64,000 nucleotides of DNA, taken from contig CAMPKA010000006.1 in assembly GCA_946887075.1 (NCBI GenBank), positions 62,001 to 126,000 on the forward strand, in the 5' to 3' direction. Position 1 is the first letter of the stretch; each line of letters opens with the position of its first letter. This document shows, piece by piece, positions 1 through 9,590 of the stretch. The notes below the pieces were generated by a model that made no database searches, was not told where the DNA came from, and was given only the letters and a program-made list of their open reading frames with translations. Both the position numbers and the translations under genes were made by a program. The stretch is from an uncultured Salinimicrobium sp. (GTDB taxonomy: Bacteria; Bacteroidota; Bacteroidia; Flavobacteriales; Flavobacteriaceae).

Positions 1-1
1 G

Positions 2-1495
2 ATGAAATTGAGAAAGAAACTGATATGGATGCTTCTGGCGATTCCCATGCTGGGAGGATGTACCAAGCTGGAGGAAGAGGTCTATGATAAATATCCTGCA
101 GAGGAGTTCTACGCCTCGCCAGAGGGAGCAGATGTCGCCCTGGCCGGCGTGTATGCCAAAATAGGAGGTAATTGGGGTGGTGTTGGTTATGCTGGTGCGG
201 ACAATGGCTGGTATGACCTCAACTCCATGTGCGCAGATGAGCAGGTAATTCCCCACCGTAATACCGGGGACTGGCAGCTCGATTTTGCCCGTCTCTATAC
301 GCACCAATGGCTTCCAACGGACTATATTATCAACAATACCTGGAATTGGTTGTACAGCGCTGTCTTCAGTGCGAACCTGGCTGTGGAACAGCTGGAAAGT
401 TCAGGAGCAGCCGTAGAGAAAATCGCAGAGGCGCGCGTCTTACGGGCCTTCTTCTATTATCTGCTGATGGATGACTTTGGCAATGTGCCCTTCTATACCG
501 AAAACAGTGTAACCGTGGAAAAGCTTCCACAGGTACCCCGGGAGGAGATCTACCAGTTCGTCGTCAGTGAACTCACTACTTACGTTCCTGATCTTCCAAC
601 TACTAAGGGAGGTGCCTTCTACGGAAGATTTAACAGGTGGGCAGGTTATGCCTTACTGGCTAAGGTGTACTTGAATGCAGCGGTATACACCGGCACCCCG
701 CAGTGGGAGAAAACGATTTCTGCTATAGAAAAACTGGAGGCGGGAGGATTTTCACTCCATCCCGGCGGGCCGAGTGAAAGCAGCCCTCTTGGATATCAGT
801 ATTACGAGCTGTTCGGGGATCGATTACCTGATGATGAAACCATTTTGGCCATCTATACCACCGCAAACGTGGTGTCACGGAATATTTACACCGTCCGGAG
901 CTTAAGCGGTCCTCATGCGCAGGCCCTCTTTGGCTACAGCGGCTGGAACGGAACCATTGTTCCCAGTGAATACTACGAGATGTACCAGGATCAGGATATT
1001 CGGAAAGCGCAGTACCAGGTCGGACCTCAACCCGGCGGGATAGAATACAGCCTCGAAGTTTCCAACCTGATGAATCCTGGTGCTGATCCTTTTGCCGGAG
1101 TCAGAAACATGAAATTTTATCCGGTAGAACCCATGGACGGAGGGGGTGCCTCAAATGACTTCCCGATATACCGGTACGCTGATTTCATGCTGATGAAGGC
1201 GGAATGCTATGTACGGCTCGGAGACGCAGCTGCTGCCAAACCCTTGGTCGATGCAGTACGTCAGCGGGCGGGTCTGGCTCCCCTGGAGGGCAACCCAAGC
1301 CTGGAAGATATTTACCACGAGCGCGGGCTGGAACTCAACTGGGAAGGTCACAGGAGACAGGATATGATCCGCTTCGGGACTTTTCTGGAGCCAAACAAGT
1401 TCAGGGACCAGTCAGAACCTTTCCGGAAACTGTTCCCCATCCCGACCTCTGCACTGGATGCCAATCCGAATCTAGAACAAAATCCCGGATACTAA
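2..1495 (+). CDS. SusD/RagB-like starch-binding outer-membrane lipoprotein
   Basis: This is a 497-residue SusD-family protein, the surface glycan-binding lid that works with a SusC TonB-dependent transporter. A lipoprotein signal peptide ends at the lipobox LGGC, with C20 as the lipidated residue. The helical tetratricopeptide-like core typical of the family follows, and the C-terminus contains the usual run of RQRAGL, then HERGLELNWEGHRRQDMIRFG, then a final NPGY. The start at base 2 gives a complete signal peptide, so the gene appears whole although it abuts the window edge. It is followed after 12 bases by a SusE-like gene and then GH13 and GH97 enzymes, so the substrate is most likely starch or maltodextrin. 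The partner SusC is expected just left of the window. Confidence 0.93.
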   Translation: MKLRKKLIWMLLAIPMLGGCTKLEEEVYDKYPAEEFYASPEGADVALAGVYAKIGGNWGGVGYAGADNGWYDLNSMCADEQVIPHRNTGDWQLDFARLYTHQWLPTDYIINNTWNWLYSAVFSANLAVEQLESSGAAVEKIAEARVLRAFFYYLLMDDFGNVPFYTENSVTVEKLPQVPREEIYQFVVSELTTYVPDLPTTKGGAFYGRFNRWAGYALLAKVYLNAAVYTGTPQWEKTISAIEKLEAGGFSLHPGGPSESSPLGYQYYELFGDRLPDDETILAIYTTANVVSRNIYTVRSLSGPHAQALFGYSGWNGTIVPSEYYEMYQDQDIRKAQYQVGPQPGGIEYSLEVSNLMNPGADPFAGVRNMKFYPVEPMDGGGASNDFPIYRYADFMLMKAECYVRLGDAAAAKPLVDAVRQRAGLAPLEGNPSLEDIYHERGLELNWEGHRRQDMIRFGTFLEPNKFRDQSEPFRKLFPIPTSALDANPNLEQNPGY

Positions 1496-1507
1496 ATCAA
1501 AAGCATT

Positions 1508-2863
1508 ATGAAAAATCTATTCAATAAGGTCCTGATTCTGTCGCTGGTTGTTTTCAGCCTCGCCTCATGTGAAAAAGAGGAGGAGTTGACGAGACTGCAG
1601 GAAGTGAATTTTCCCGAGGCCCCTGCACTTTCCTCGGACGCTCTTGTTCTGTTACAGGAGAATCAGGCTGAACCTGCTCTGACAGTCTCATGGCCGGAGG
1701 TGATCTTTCCGATAGAAGCCCCTGTGGAATATACGGTTCAATTCGATGTACCTTCAGATACAGTAGGGGATAACGGCTGGCAAAATGCCATCAGCTTTAC
1801 AGCTGGAAAGAATGTGTTCAGCAAGTCCTTTGAGGTTCTTGACATCAACCAGATCGCCGAGGAACTGGGCCTCCAGCCGGAAGCTGAAGGAAAGCTGGTG
1901 GTAAGGGTTCAGGCGGATATGGACCGAACGGTATCTTCTCCTGCGGTGGGTCTTTCCGTGGTTCCCTATGATCCCGTTATCCTGCTGGAAGAGATCTTTC
2001 TCCCGGGTGCATACCAGGGATGGGACCCTTCCACAGCCCTCAGTATTCCTTCCACTGAGGTGAGCGGGGTATATGAGGGAGTAATGAATTTCCCGGAGAA
2101 TGCGCTTCAGTTCAAGGTAACCCTGGACCAGACCTGGGAGAAGAACTATGGAGATGATGACAATGGCAATCTGATCTTTGACAGCCCGAACAACCTATCT
2201 GTTCCCGAGGCAGGAACTTATTTGATTACTGTTGATCTGAACACGATGAGATGGGCTGCGGAACCCTATTCCTTCGGCATCATAGGAACGGCAACTCCAG
2301 GCGGATGGAACACCGACACGGATATGGTCTATGATCCGGAGGCGCAGGCCTGGAAAATTACGCAATACCTGGTTCCAGGAGCCCTGAAGTTCAGGCTGAA
2401 CGATTCCTGGACAGTGAACTACGGTTCGAGAAATAATGAAGAGGGAATAGCCTACCTCGATGACCAGGGCGCCCATACCATCAGCCAGGCCGGCATGTAC
2501 GAGGTTACATTCAAAGTCGATCCTGAGGATCCCACTATTGCCCATTACAGCGTAGAACCGGTCAGCTGGGGAATCATAGGGGATGCTACTGCAGGAGGCT
2601 GGGATACAGACACGGACATGACCTATGATCCGGAACTGGGAGTTTGGACGATTACCACGGAACTTAAGCCTGGTGCCGTCAAGTTCCGGAGAAACGATTC
2701 CTGGACGATCAATTATGGCCCCAGGAACAATGAAGATGGAATCCTGTATCTGGATGATCCTGGAGCTCATGGAATTTCGGAGGCCGGTACCTATAAGATC
2801 ACCCTGGATCTCAATCCGGATGATCCGGCTACTGCCACCTACACCATTACCAAAGTTGAATAA
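1508..2863 (+). CDS. SusE/SusF-like starch-binding outer-membrane lipoprotein
   Basis: This 451-residue lipoprotein (lipobox LASC, C21) has the layout of SusE/SusF. An N-terminal SusE-type immunoglobulin-like domain spans roughly residues 25-155. Three carbohydrate-binding-module-like repeats of about 95 residues follow, from about 160, 255 and 353. The last two repeats are close copies: both begin with an aromatic residue then GIIG, continue with a Trp-Asn/Asp-Thr-Asp-Thr-Asp-Met segment, and contain an NDSWT(V/I)NYG strand. In the SusE/F family such modules bind starch through aromatic residues at the cell surface. It lies between SusD and a GH13 amylase. Related repeats occur in the secreted amylase at 30819-35429, linking the two proteins. 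Confidence 0.9.
   Translation: MKNLFNKVLILSLVVFSLASCEKEEELTRLQEVNFPEAPALSSDALVLLQENQAEPALTVSWPEVIFPIEAPVEYTVQFDVPSDTVGDNGWQNAISFTAGKNVFSKSFEVLDINQIAEELGLQPEAEGKLVVRVQADMDRTVSSPAVGLSVVPYDPVILLEEIFLPGAYQGWDPSTALSIPSTEVSGVYEGVMNFPENALQFKVTLDQTWEKNYGDDDNGNLIFDSPNNLSVPEAGTYLITVDLNTMRWAAEPYSFGIIGTATPGGWNTDTDMVYDPEAQAWKITQYLVPGALKFRLNDSWTVNYGSRNNEEGIAYLDDQGAHTISQAGMYEVTFKVDPEDPTIAHYSVEPVSWGIIGDATAGGWDTDTDMTYDPELGVWTITTELKPGAVKFRRNDSWTINYGPRNNEDGILYLDDPGAHGISEAGTYKITLDLNPDDPATATYTITKVE
2269..2860 (+). repeat. Tandem pair of SusE-type binding modules
   Basis: Two consecutive coding repeats of about 293 bases start near 2269 and 2562. Besides the protein similarity, short DNA stretches are shared, for example TATGATCCGGA in both copies and matching GACACGGA(T/C)ATG segments. 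This indicates duplication of one module within the gene. Confidence 0.7.
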
Positions 2864-2880
2864 TCGAGAAAAATAAGAAG

Positions 2881-4260
2881 ATGAAGAAATACTTGTATAT
2901 ATTATGGCTGCTCGTTTCGAGTCAGGTACTGCTGTCCTGCGAAACCGCTGATGATCCCATTGGGACACCTGCCTTTGACTATGATCAGTACGGTTCTCCT
3001 TTTACCGCAGTTCCGGCCAGTCAGGACGCCACTATTTATCAGGTCAACATCCGGGCCTTCAGCGAGGCAGGAAACCTGCAGGGGGTCATAGATCGGCTTG
3101 ACCATATTCAGTCCCTGGGAGCCAATGTTATTTACCTCATGCCGATCTATCCTGTCGGAGAGGAAAGATCCGCCGGGGGACTCGGTTCGCCATACGCCGT
3201 GCGGGACTATAAAGCAGTCAACCCGGAATTCGGGACTATGGAAGATCTGCGGAACCTGGTTGACCAGGCCCATGACAGGGGGATGGCTGTGATCCTCGAT
3301 TTTGTCGCGAACCATACCGCATGGGACAACGCCTGGATCACGGAACACCCGGAGTGGTACGAGCAGGATGAGGAGGGAAATATTATTGCTCCTCCGGGAA
3401 CCGGATGGAATGATGTAGCGCAGTTGGATTATGAAAACACGGCGCTCAGGGAAGCGATGATCGATGCGATGGCCTTCTGGGTGTATAATGCGAATATCGA
3501 TGGCTTCCGGATGGATGCAGCAGATTTTGTTCCCGACAGCTTCTGGAGCACCGCTGTTCCGTTGCTGGAAGGAATCAAGGACCAGGAACTCCTGATGCTG
3601 GCAGAGGGAGGGCGAAAAGCACATCTGCGATCAGGGTTCGATTACATCTTTGGATTCGATTATTTTGAAACCCTGAAGGAAGTCTTTCTTGAAGGGGCAC
3701 CTGTTACTGCCCTTCAGGAGGCACATGCCGAGGCCTATGCCAATATCTATGACGAGTCCAAACGGGTGGTCAAGTATACCACCAATCATGATGTGAATCT
3801 CACAGATGGAACTCCGCAGGAACTTTTCGGAGGAGACAAAGGCTCTGTTGCGGCCTTTGTGGTGGCCGCCTATCAACGATCCGTTCCGATGATCTACAAT
3901 GGACAGGCCATAGGTTTTGACGAGCGTCTGGAATTCTTTACCAGGGATCCCATCGACTGGACCACTGCGGATGCCGACTTACTCCAGGAATACACCGATA
4001 TCATCGCCTTCCGAAATGAAAGTGAAGCCATCAGACGGGGGAAACTCAACAATTACAGCAGTGATGATATGGCGGTCTTTACCATGACCCAGGGGGAGGA
4101 AGTCGTCCTTGTGCTGGCGAACCTCCGCGGCAGGGAGATCAGCTACATCCTGCCTGAACAATTTGCCGGTTCTCAGTGGACCAACGCCCTGGAAGGGGGA
4201 ACCGTGAACCTCGAAGAAAAGGTGACCCTTGAACCCTATTCTTACCTGGTATTAAAATAG
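2881..4260 (+). CDS. GH13 alpha-amylase-family lipoprotein
   Basis: This 459-residue lipoprotein (lipobox LLSC, C20) belongs to glycoside hydrolase family 13, retaining enzymes that cut alpha-1,4-glucosidic bonds. The four conserved regions are visible: DFVANHT (region I), GFRMDAAD with nucleophile D212 (II), MLAEGG with acid/base E242 (III), and TTNHDVN with stabiliser D304 (IV). A short C-terminal beta domain ends in EPYSYLVLK. It is shorter than B. thetaiotaomicron SusG and has no inserted CBM58. It sits between the SusE-like gene and GH97, with small intergenic gaps that suggest one transcript. It probably hydrolyses starch or maltooligosaccharides at the outer membrane; exact product specificity cannot be read from the sequence. 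Confidence 0.93.
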   Translation: MKKYLYILWLLVSSQVLLSCETADDPIGTPAFDYDQYGSPFTAVPASQDATIYQVNIRAFSEAGNLQGVIDRLDHIQSLGANVIYLMPIYPVGEERSAGGLGSPYAVRDYKAVNPEFGTMEDLRNLVDQAHDRGMAVILDFVANHTAWDNAWITEHPEWYEQDEEGNIIAPPGTGWNDVAQLDYENTALREAMIDAMAFWVYNANIDGFRMDAADFVPDSFWSTAVPLLEGIKDQELLMLAEGGRKAHLRSGFDYIFGFDYFETLKEVFLEGAPVTALQEAHAEAYANIYDESKRVVKYTTNHDVNLTDGTPQELFGGDKGSVAAFVVAAYQRSVPMIYNGQAIGFDERLEFFTRDPIDWTTADADLLQEYTDIIAFRNESEAIRRGKLNNYSSDDMAVFTMTQGEEVVLVLANLRGREISYILPEQFAGSQWTNALEGGTVNLEEKVTLEPYSYLVLK

Positions 4261-4271
4261 CAGTAGATCAC

Positions 4272-6419
4272 ATGACAGTACGAAACACAACCCGATTGAT
4301 ATATACGCTGTTTTTCTGTCTGGCCTGGGGAACCTCCTTCGGCCAGACCCTTAATTCCCCGGACGGACAGCTTGAACTCAAATTCTGGCTTGAGGCTGGC
4401 GGCGCGCCAAAATACCAGCTGGAGTATAAGGACAAGCAGGTGATCCAGCCCAGCGGCCTTGGCCTGGAGCTAAAGGATCAACCTTCATTGATGAAGGGAT
4501 TTGAAATTGCCGCTCTGGAAGAATCAGCAAAGGACACTACCTGGACTCCGGTCTGGGGAGAACAAAAGAAGATCAGGAACAATTACAGAGAATTGCTGGT
4601 CACCCTACGCCAGCCTTCTCCTGAAAGAGAGATCAGGATCCGGTTCAGACTTTTCAATGACGGGCTTGGATTCAGGTACGAATTTCCGGAACAGGAAAAC
4701 CTGAATTATTTCACCATTCGTGAGGAGAGAACGGAATTCGATCTCGCGGGAGATCATAAGATATTCTGGATTCCGGGAGATTATGACACGAACGAATATG
4801 CCTATACCACCTCCAGGATCTCTGAGATCCCGGAGCTGATGGAGGAGGCAACTATCTATATCAGTGCCCAGCATCCTATCGACACCCTGGCCGTTCAGAC
4901 TCCGTCGATGATGAAGTCCAGCGATGGGCTCTACATCAATATTCATGAAGCAGCATTGGAGAATTATGCTGCCATGCATCTAAATGTTGATCCGGAAAAT
5001 TTCAAGATGAGTACGCATCTCACTCCGGATGTCCTTGGGAACAAAGGCTATATCCAGACCTCGGCACATTCCCCGTGGAGGACGATCGTAGTCAGTGACA
5101 AGGCAACAGAAATTTTGGCTTCCAACCTCATTCTTAACCTGAACGAGCCCAGCAGCTATGAGGATGTTTCCTGGATCACCCCGATGAAGTATATCGGGAT
5201 CTGGTGGGAATATTTTGTGGAGGGAAAGAGTACCTGGGCCTATAGCACGGACAAAAACGTGAAGCTCACCGACGACTTTTCCAAAAAGACCCCCAATAGA
5301 CGTCACGGAGCCACCACAGAACATGCCAGGGACTATATCGATTTTGCCGCAGAAAACGGGATCGATGCGGTTCTGATAGAAGGCTGGAACATCGGGTGGG
5401 AGGACTGGATCGGAAAGGGCAAAGAGAATGTGTTCGATTTTGTGACCCCCTATCCGGATTTCGACCTGGAGGAGGTGACGGAATACGCGGCTTCCAGGGG
5501 AGTGGAGCTCATTATGCATCATGAAACCTCCGCGGCAGCGACCAATTACGAGCGGAGGCTCGACAGGGCTTTCGAATTTATGAAGGAGCATGGCTACGAC
5601 GCTGTGAAGACAGGATACGTCGGGGAGATCATTCCGCGGGGGGAGCACCACGACGGGCAATGGATGGTGAACCACTATAATCACGTCATCCGTCGTGCAG
5701 CGGATTACGAGATCATGATCAATGCGCATGAAGCGGTAAGACCTACAGGCCTGCACCGTACCTATCCCAACCTACTGGCCCAGGAGTCTGCCCGGGGGAC
5801 AGAGTTTGAGGCCATGGCCGGCCTGCCACCGGAGCATGCGACGATATTGCCTTTTACCCGGCTGATGGGTGGGCCAATGGACTATACCCCTGGTATTTTC
5901 CAGACAGACCTGTCCTACTATGGCAATGGGGACCAGCGGGTGAACACCACCCTGGTAAAACAACTGGCCTATTATGTGACCATGTATAGTCCGCTCCAGA
6001 TGGCCGCGGATCTCAAGGAGAATTATGAAAGGTTCCCTGATGCTTTCCAGTTCATCAAGGATGTTGCCGTAGACTGGGATGATACCTTTGTCCTGGAGGC
6101 TGAGCCGGGGGATTACATCACCATCGCCAGGAAAGCCAAAGGTAAGGAGGAATGGTATGTCGGGGGGATTACCGATGAGAATGCCCGCAGGGCTGACATT
6201 TCGTTTTCTTTTCTGCCTGAGGGGGAAGCATACGTGGCGACGATTTATGCCGATGGGAAAAATGCCAGTTGGAATAAGAATCCGCAGGATTATACGATCC
6301 GGAAGGTGATTGTGGATGCAGGAAGTAAGCTGGAACAGAAATTAGCTCCTGGGGGTGGGGTGGCGATATCCATCAGGAAAGCGAGCCTCCCGCAGGATAA
6401 AAAATTGGAAAGGATATAG
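4272..6419 (+). CDS. GH97 alpha-glucosidase, inverting SusB type
   Basis: This 715-residue periplasmic enzyme has a Sec signal peptide ending near FGQ (about residue 25). The N-terminal beta-supersandwich, central catalytic barrel and C-terminal beta domain of GH97 follow. Three glutamates match the inverting SusB triad with a constant offset of 21: E418 in HHET, E487 in NAHEAVRP and E511 in RGTEFEA correspond to SusB E439, E508 and E532. The Asp nucleophile of retaining GH97 alpha-galactosidases is not present at VKTGYVGE. It therefore most likely releases glucose from maltooligosaccharides imported by the SusC/SusD system. It is the last gene of the plus-strand locus and is followed by a terminator. 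Confidence 0.94.
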   Translation: MTVRNTTRLIYTLFFCLAWGTSFGQTLNSPDGQLELKFWLEAGGAPKYQLEYKDKQVIQPSGLGLELKDQPSLMKGFEIAALEESAKDTTWTPVWGEQKKIRNNYRELLVTLRQPSPEREIRIRFRLFNDGLGFRYEFPEQENLNYFTIREERTEFDLAGDHKIFWIPGDYDTNEYAYTTSRISEIPELMEEATIYISAQHPIDTLAVQTPSMMKSSDGLYINIHEAALENYAAMHLNVDPENFKMSTHLTPDVLGNKGYIQTSAHSPWRTIVVSDKATEILASNLILNLNEPSSYEDVSWITPMKYIGIWWEYFVEGKSTWAYSTDKNVKLTDDFSKKTPNRRHGATTEHARDYIDFAAENGIDAVLIEGWNIGWEDWIGKGKENVFDFVTPYPDFDLEEVTEYAASRGVELIMHHETSAAATNYERRLDRAFEFMKEHGYDAVKTGYVGEIIPRGEHHDGQWMVNHYNHVIRRAADYEIMINAHEAVRPTGLHRTYPNLLAQESARGTEFEAMAGLPPEHATILPFTRLMGGPMDYTPGIFQTDLSYYGNGDQRVNTTLVKQLAYYVTMYSPLQMAADLKENYERFPDAFQFIKDVAVDWDDTFVLEAEPGDYITIARKAKGKEEWYVGGITDENARRADISFSFLPEGEAYVATIYADGKNASWNKNPQDYTIRKVIVDAGSKLEQKLAPGGGVAISIRKASLPQDKKLERI

Positions 6420-6440
6420 CAATTATTTTGGATTGTTGTT

Positions 6441-6480
6441 AGCCCAGGGAACAGGATGGTCCTGATACCCGGGCTTTTTT
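6441..6480 (+). terminator. Rho-independent terminator after GH97
   Basis: AGCCCAGGG at 6441-6449 pairs with CCCGGGCT at 6468-6475 with one extra base in the left arm, and a run of T residues follows. It lies 22 bases after the GH97 stop and would end the starch-locus transcript before the convergent gene at 6550. Confidence 0.75.
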
Positions 6481-6549
6481 ATGGAGTAGGGGAGAAAGGA
6501 GACAGGCGACCCTGGGAAAGTTGACCCAAACCCGTCCCCTTTCAAAAGA

Positions 6550-8010
6550 TCACTCCTGGTCGGCCAGGGTCATCTTTAGCAGAACTCCGGAATTTCCTGA
6601 GGGGCCAAGCTCCATGGAGGCGGTAACATACATCTCCCCATTGAGGTCCTGTCCAAAGCCTTTAAGATAATACCCGATGTCGGCGGCACCGCCTGCCAAA
6701 GGTATTTCGTTAAAGGACCAGAGACCGGGACCGGCAGGGTTGGATACGAAGATCTCTCCGGTCGGCCCGAAATCATGAGAAAAGGATCCGAACACATATT
6801 TGCCTTGCAGACCGGGAATCTCATTTCCGCGATAGACGTATCCTCCTATGATGGTCACGGTTTCCCCTCCTAAGGGGTTATCGTGGTTTCTCATCTCGAT
6901 CACAGGATCAATGATTTTGTTGCCGTAGCCGTCGATTTCGGGACATGAAGTGATCGCGCTGATATCACTGGGATGTTCTGTACTGAAGCAGTGCGCACCC
7001 TCCTTGACATTCCATCCGTAGTTGCCACCTTTGTCGACCACATTGATCTCCTCCCACAGGTTCTGGCCGGCATCACCCACAAAAAGGCGTTGAGAGCCAC
7101 TCATGTCAAAAGAAAATCTGAAGGGGTTCCTGAATCCATAGGCGTAGATCTCGTCCAGTCCTACTTCGCCCACAAATGGATTATCCGGGGGAATGGCATA
7201 GGGCATGCCTCCATCAACATCAATTCTGAGGATATTTCCAAGCAGGTTCTGTTCGATATCCTGCCCGTTTCCTCCCTCATTGACCTCGTACCAGTCTTCC
7301 ACATGGCCGGGACCGACATCATTTGCGCCACCGCCATCTCCGATCGAGATATAGAGATACCCATCAGGACCAAAGGCAATGGTACCTCCTTCGTGGTTGC
7401 TCTGAGGCTGGTTGACCTCAAGGATGATCTCCTCCGTACTCAAATCCACATGATTGGGATCGGAGGGAGAAACGCTGAACTCTGAAATTCTGCTGATGTT
7501 ATTCCATTCCGCTCCAGGTTCAGGTCCACCGGGAGGGGGTGGTGCGGTATAGTAGGCGAATACCCGCCCATTCTCGGCGTAATCGGGATGAAACGCCAGT
7601 CCGAGAAGACCCCTCTCGTCATACCCGGGATTGAGCGTGACAATGAGACCGGTGACGTCGAGGAACGGAGCCTCGAGTTTCTCTCCTGACTGATTCACGA
7701 TCCAAACCTTTCCTATCTGGTCGATCACGAAAAGTCTTCCTGTTTCATCAGGGGCTGCGGCCATTCCGATGGGGGATACCATGTTGTCGGCGATCACCTC
7801 CAGTTCAACGGTCTTAAGCCGCTTTTCAGAAGAGGCTTTAAGGTCAAGATCCATCGCATCCTGTTGGACATCTTTTTCACAGGACTGGAAAAGAGTACTT
7901 CCTGCCCATACTAGGGTAAGCAGGATAAAAAATCGGAGAATTGTCTTGAGTGCGTTGGTAATGGATCCTTCCCCTGCGGATCCATCCTCACTGTAATGTT
8001 GGTTTTTCAT
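6550..8010 (-). CDS. PQQ-dependent sugar dehydrogenase-like lipoprotein (GSDH family)
   Basis: This 486-residue protein resembles soluble glucose/aldose sugar dehydrogenases, six-bladed propellers that oxidise sugars using pyrroloquinoline quinone. The N-terminus is long: about 24 polar residues precede a hydrophobic stretch ending in LFQSC, making C44 the likely lipidated cysteine; no later Met gives a better start. The propeller contains NHEGG followed by FGPDGYLYISIGDGG, then the FRNPFRFSFD and VGDAGQNLWEE motifs typical of the family. The His in NHEGG matches the position of the general base in characterised members. Whether it binds PQQ and which sugar it uses are inferred from family only. 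It is convergent with the starch locus and probably transcribed alone. Confidence 0.88.
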   Translation of the reverse strand: MKNQHYSEDGSAGEGSITNALKTILRFFILLTLVWAGSTLFQSCEKDVQQDAMDLDLKASSEKRLKTVELEVIADNMVSPIGMAAAPDETGRLFVIDQIGKVWIVNQSGEKLEAPFLDVTGLIVTLNPGYDERGLLGLAFHPDYAENGRVFAYYTAPPPPGGPEPGAEWNNISRISEFSVSPSDPNHVDLSTEEIILEVNQPQSNHEGGTIAFGPDGYLYISIGDGGGANDVGPGHVEDWYEVNEGGNGQDIEQNLLGNILRIDVDGGMPYAIPPDNPFVGEVGLDEIYAYGFRNPFRFSFDMSGSQRLFVGDAGQNLWEEINVVDKGGNYGWNVKEGAHCFSTEHPSDISAITSCPEIDGYGNKIIDPVIEMRNHDNPLGGETVTIIGGYVYRGNEIPGLQGKYVFGSFSHDFGPTGEIFVSNPAGPGLWSFNEIPLAGGAADIGYYLKGFGQDLNGEMYVTASMELGPSGNSGVLLKMTLADQE

Positions 8011-8315
8011 AATAAGGAATTTGAATGGTTAATAAAAAATTGGCAATCATACCGGCTAATTTGTCAGTATGTAATTGGTTCTTAATAAAATAGAGGGCAT
8101 TAGTCAGGAAAAGGTTACAGGATATTTCATTTTTTTTGGAGGAGACCGGAGGACAGAAAAAATGAAGGAATGGAGAAATAGGGACTGGAAAAAATGAGGT
8201 TCGGGAGGAGGGAAAGCAGGTCAGCTTCAGGATCAGACAAAGGGTTTTCAGAATCGGAAACCAGGGACAGACTCAGCCTGCCCCTCGAAAGGGAAAGTAC
8301 CGGAATGGGACCGGG
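8011..8315. other. Intergenic stretch with a purine-rich block
   Basis: These 305 bases separate two minus-strand genes. The plus strand of about 8136-8215 is strongly purine-rich, and GAAAAAATGA occurs in two nearby copies within it. I see no convincing ORF, hairpin terminator or consensus promoter. The half next to 8010 presumably carries the promoter of the sugar dehydrogenase gene. Confidence 0.4.
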
Positions 8316-9401
8316 TTAGATCTTTTCTTTGCTCAGGAGCAGCCCTAGCTCATGAAGCTCCCGGGTATGTATAAATAAAATGGTGACGATACCGAGCAGC
8401 GGAATAGCCAGGACCATTCCGATGACTCCCCACACGAGATTTCCTATGATCACCGCGAGGATGACAAAAAACGGATGTACATCTACCTGATCCCCCAGCA
8501 GATAAGGTTCCAGGAAGTAAGTCTGGAAAAACTGCCCCAGTCCGAAGGTGAGGGTCACCCCCAATAGGACAGCGGTATCTCCAGAAGTCAGGAAACCGAA
8601 GGCCATGGCGAGGACGTAGGCAATAATGTTCCCGATGTAAGGGATGAGTGCCAACAAAGCGGAAATCAGGCTGACAACGATAAAGTTGTTGACGCCGGAT
8701 ATCCCGAGTCCGACAGCATAGACCACAGCGATGATCCCCATCAGGATCAGCTTTCCGGCGAGGTATTTCGGGGCAACCCTGGCTGTTCTGGCAATGACGG
8801 ACGTTACTTCCTCCTTTTTTTCCTCTGGAAAAATTCTTAGCAGGAAGACCCGGAACCTTCTGCGGTAAAACAACAGGAAGAAAATGTATACGAACACCAG
8901 GAGAAAGGTTCCGAGGAACCCGGTGATCCTGCAAAGCACCGAGAGGGCTTTATTCGCTGCCGAAGTTGCTTTTGAGGCTGTTATTCCACTATTCTTGCCA
9001 TCCATGAAATGGAGATCGCTTTTTGTCAATGGCGTCTTTTTAGCAAGGAAATCCCGGGATTGCTCCAGCTTTGGCTGCATCCGTTCCTTGATCTTGTCCC
9101 AGTCATCGGTAAGGCTTTCAAACTGGTAGACCACCAGGAAGATACAGCCAAGTGCGAAAAGGAACAACAGGAAAGCGTTGAGCAGGGATGCCCACAGGCG
9201 GCTCATGCCTCTTTCCATTTTCCTGGCGAGAGGCAGGACCACCAGGCTCAAAATAATGGCTGTGACCAGGGGAGCTAAAAACCCTTGGGCTTTGACCAGT
9301 CCGTAGAAAACCAGGATGGTGACCAATAAAACAGCTGCGGTAAGATAAATTCTTTGGGATGTGGGATTATATGGTTTTCCTCTGGTGTTTTCTCCGTTCA
9401 T
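8316..9401 (-). CDS. AI-2E family transporter (putative permease)
   Basis: This 361-residue polytopic inner-membrane protein matches the AI-2E transporter (UPF0118/PerM) family. Two hydrophobic segments lie near residues 18-65 and another near 75-95. A polar region of about 60 residues follows, then helices resume from about 160. The C-terminal half carries family-typical segments such as LIPYIGNIIAYVLA and the run after LLGDQVDVHPFFVILAVIIG. Characterised relatives include TqsA of E. coli, linked to autoinducer-2 export, but many homologues move other substrates or ions, so the substrate is unknown. The gene stands alone on the minus strand between a sugar dehydrogenase and the polysaccharide locus. 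Confidence 0.9.
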   Translation of the reverse strand: MNGENTRGKPYNPTSQRIYLTAAVLLVTILVFYGLVKAQGFLAPLVTAIILSLVVLPLARKMERGMSRLWASLLNAFLLFLFALGCIFLVVYQFESLTDDWDKIKERMQPKLEQSRDFLAKKTPLTKSDLHFMDGKNSGITASKATSAANKALSVLCRITGFLGTFLLVFVYIFFLLFYRRRFRVFLLRIFPEEKKEEVTSVIARTARVAPKYLAGKLILMGIIAVVYAVGLGISGVNNFIVVSLISALLALIPYIGNIIAYVLAMAFGFLTSGDTAVLLGVTLTFGLGQFFQTYFLEPYLLGDQVDVHPFFVILAVIIGNLVWGVIGMVLAIPLLGIVTILFIHTRELHELGLLLSKEKI

Positions 9402-9590
9402 TCCGATAAAATATATTTTTCTAAAATTAAGCCTTTAGGCCCCTTTATTTTGTCAAGATCTTCTTAAAAGCCTGTGATCTGTGAAAAAGAATGGGCCTAT
9501 TTGGAGTAAAAAAGAGAAAATAATACTCCGCTGTCGCAGACAGGAGGGAAATCAGTTTGAAGGAACAGATCTATGGCAAGAACCGGAATC

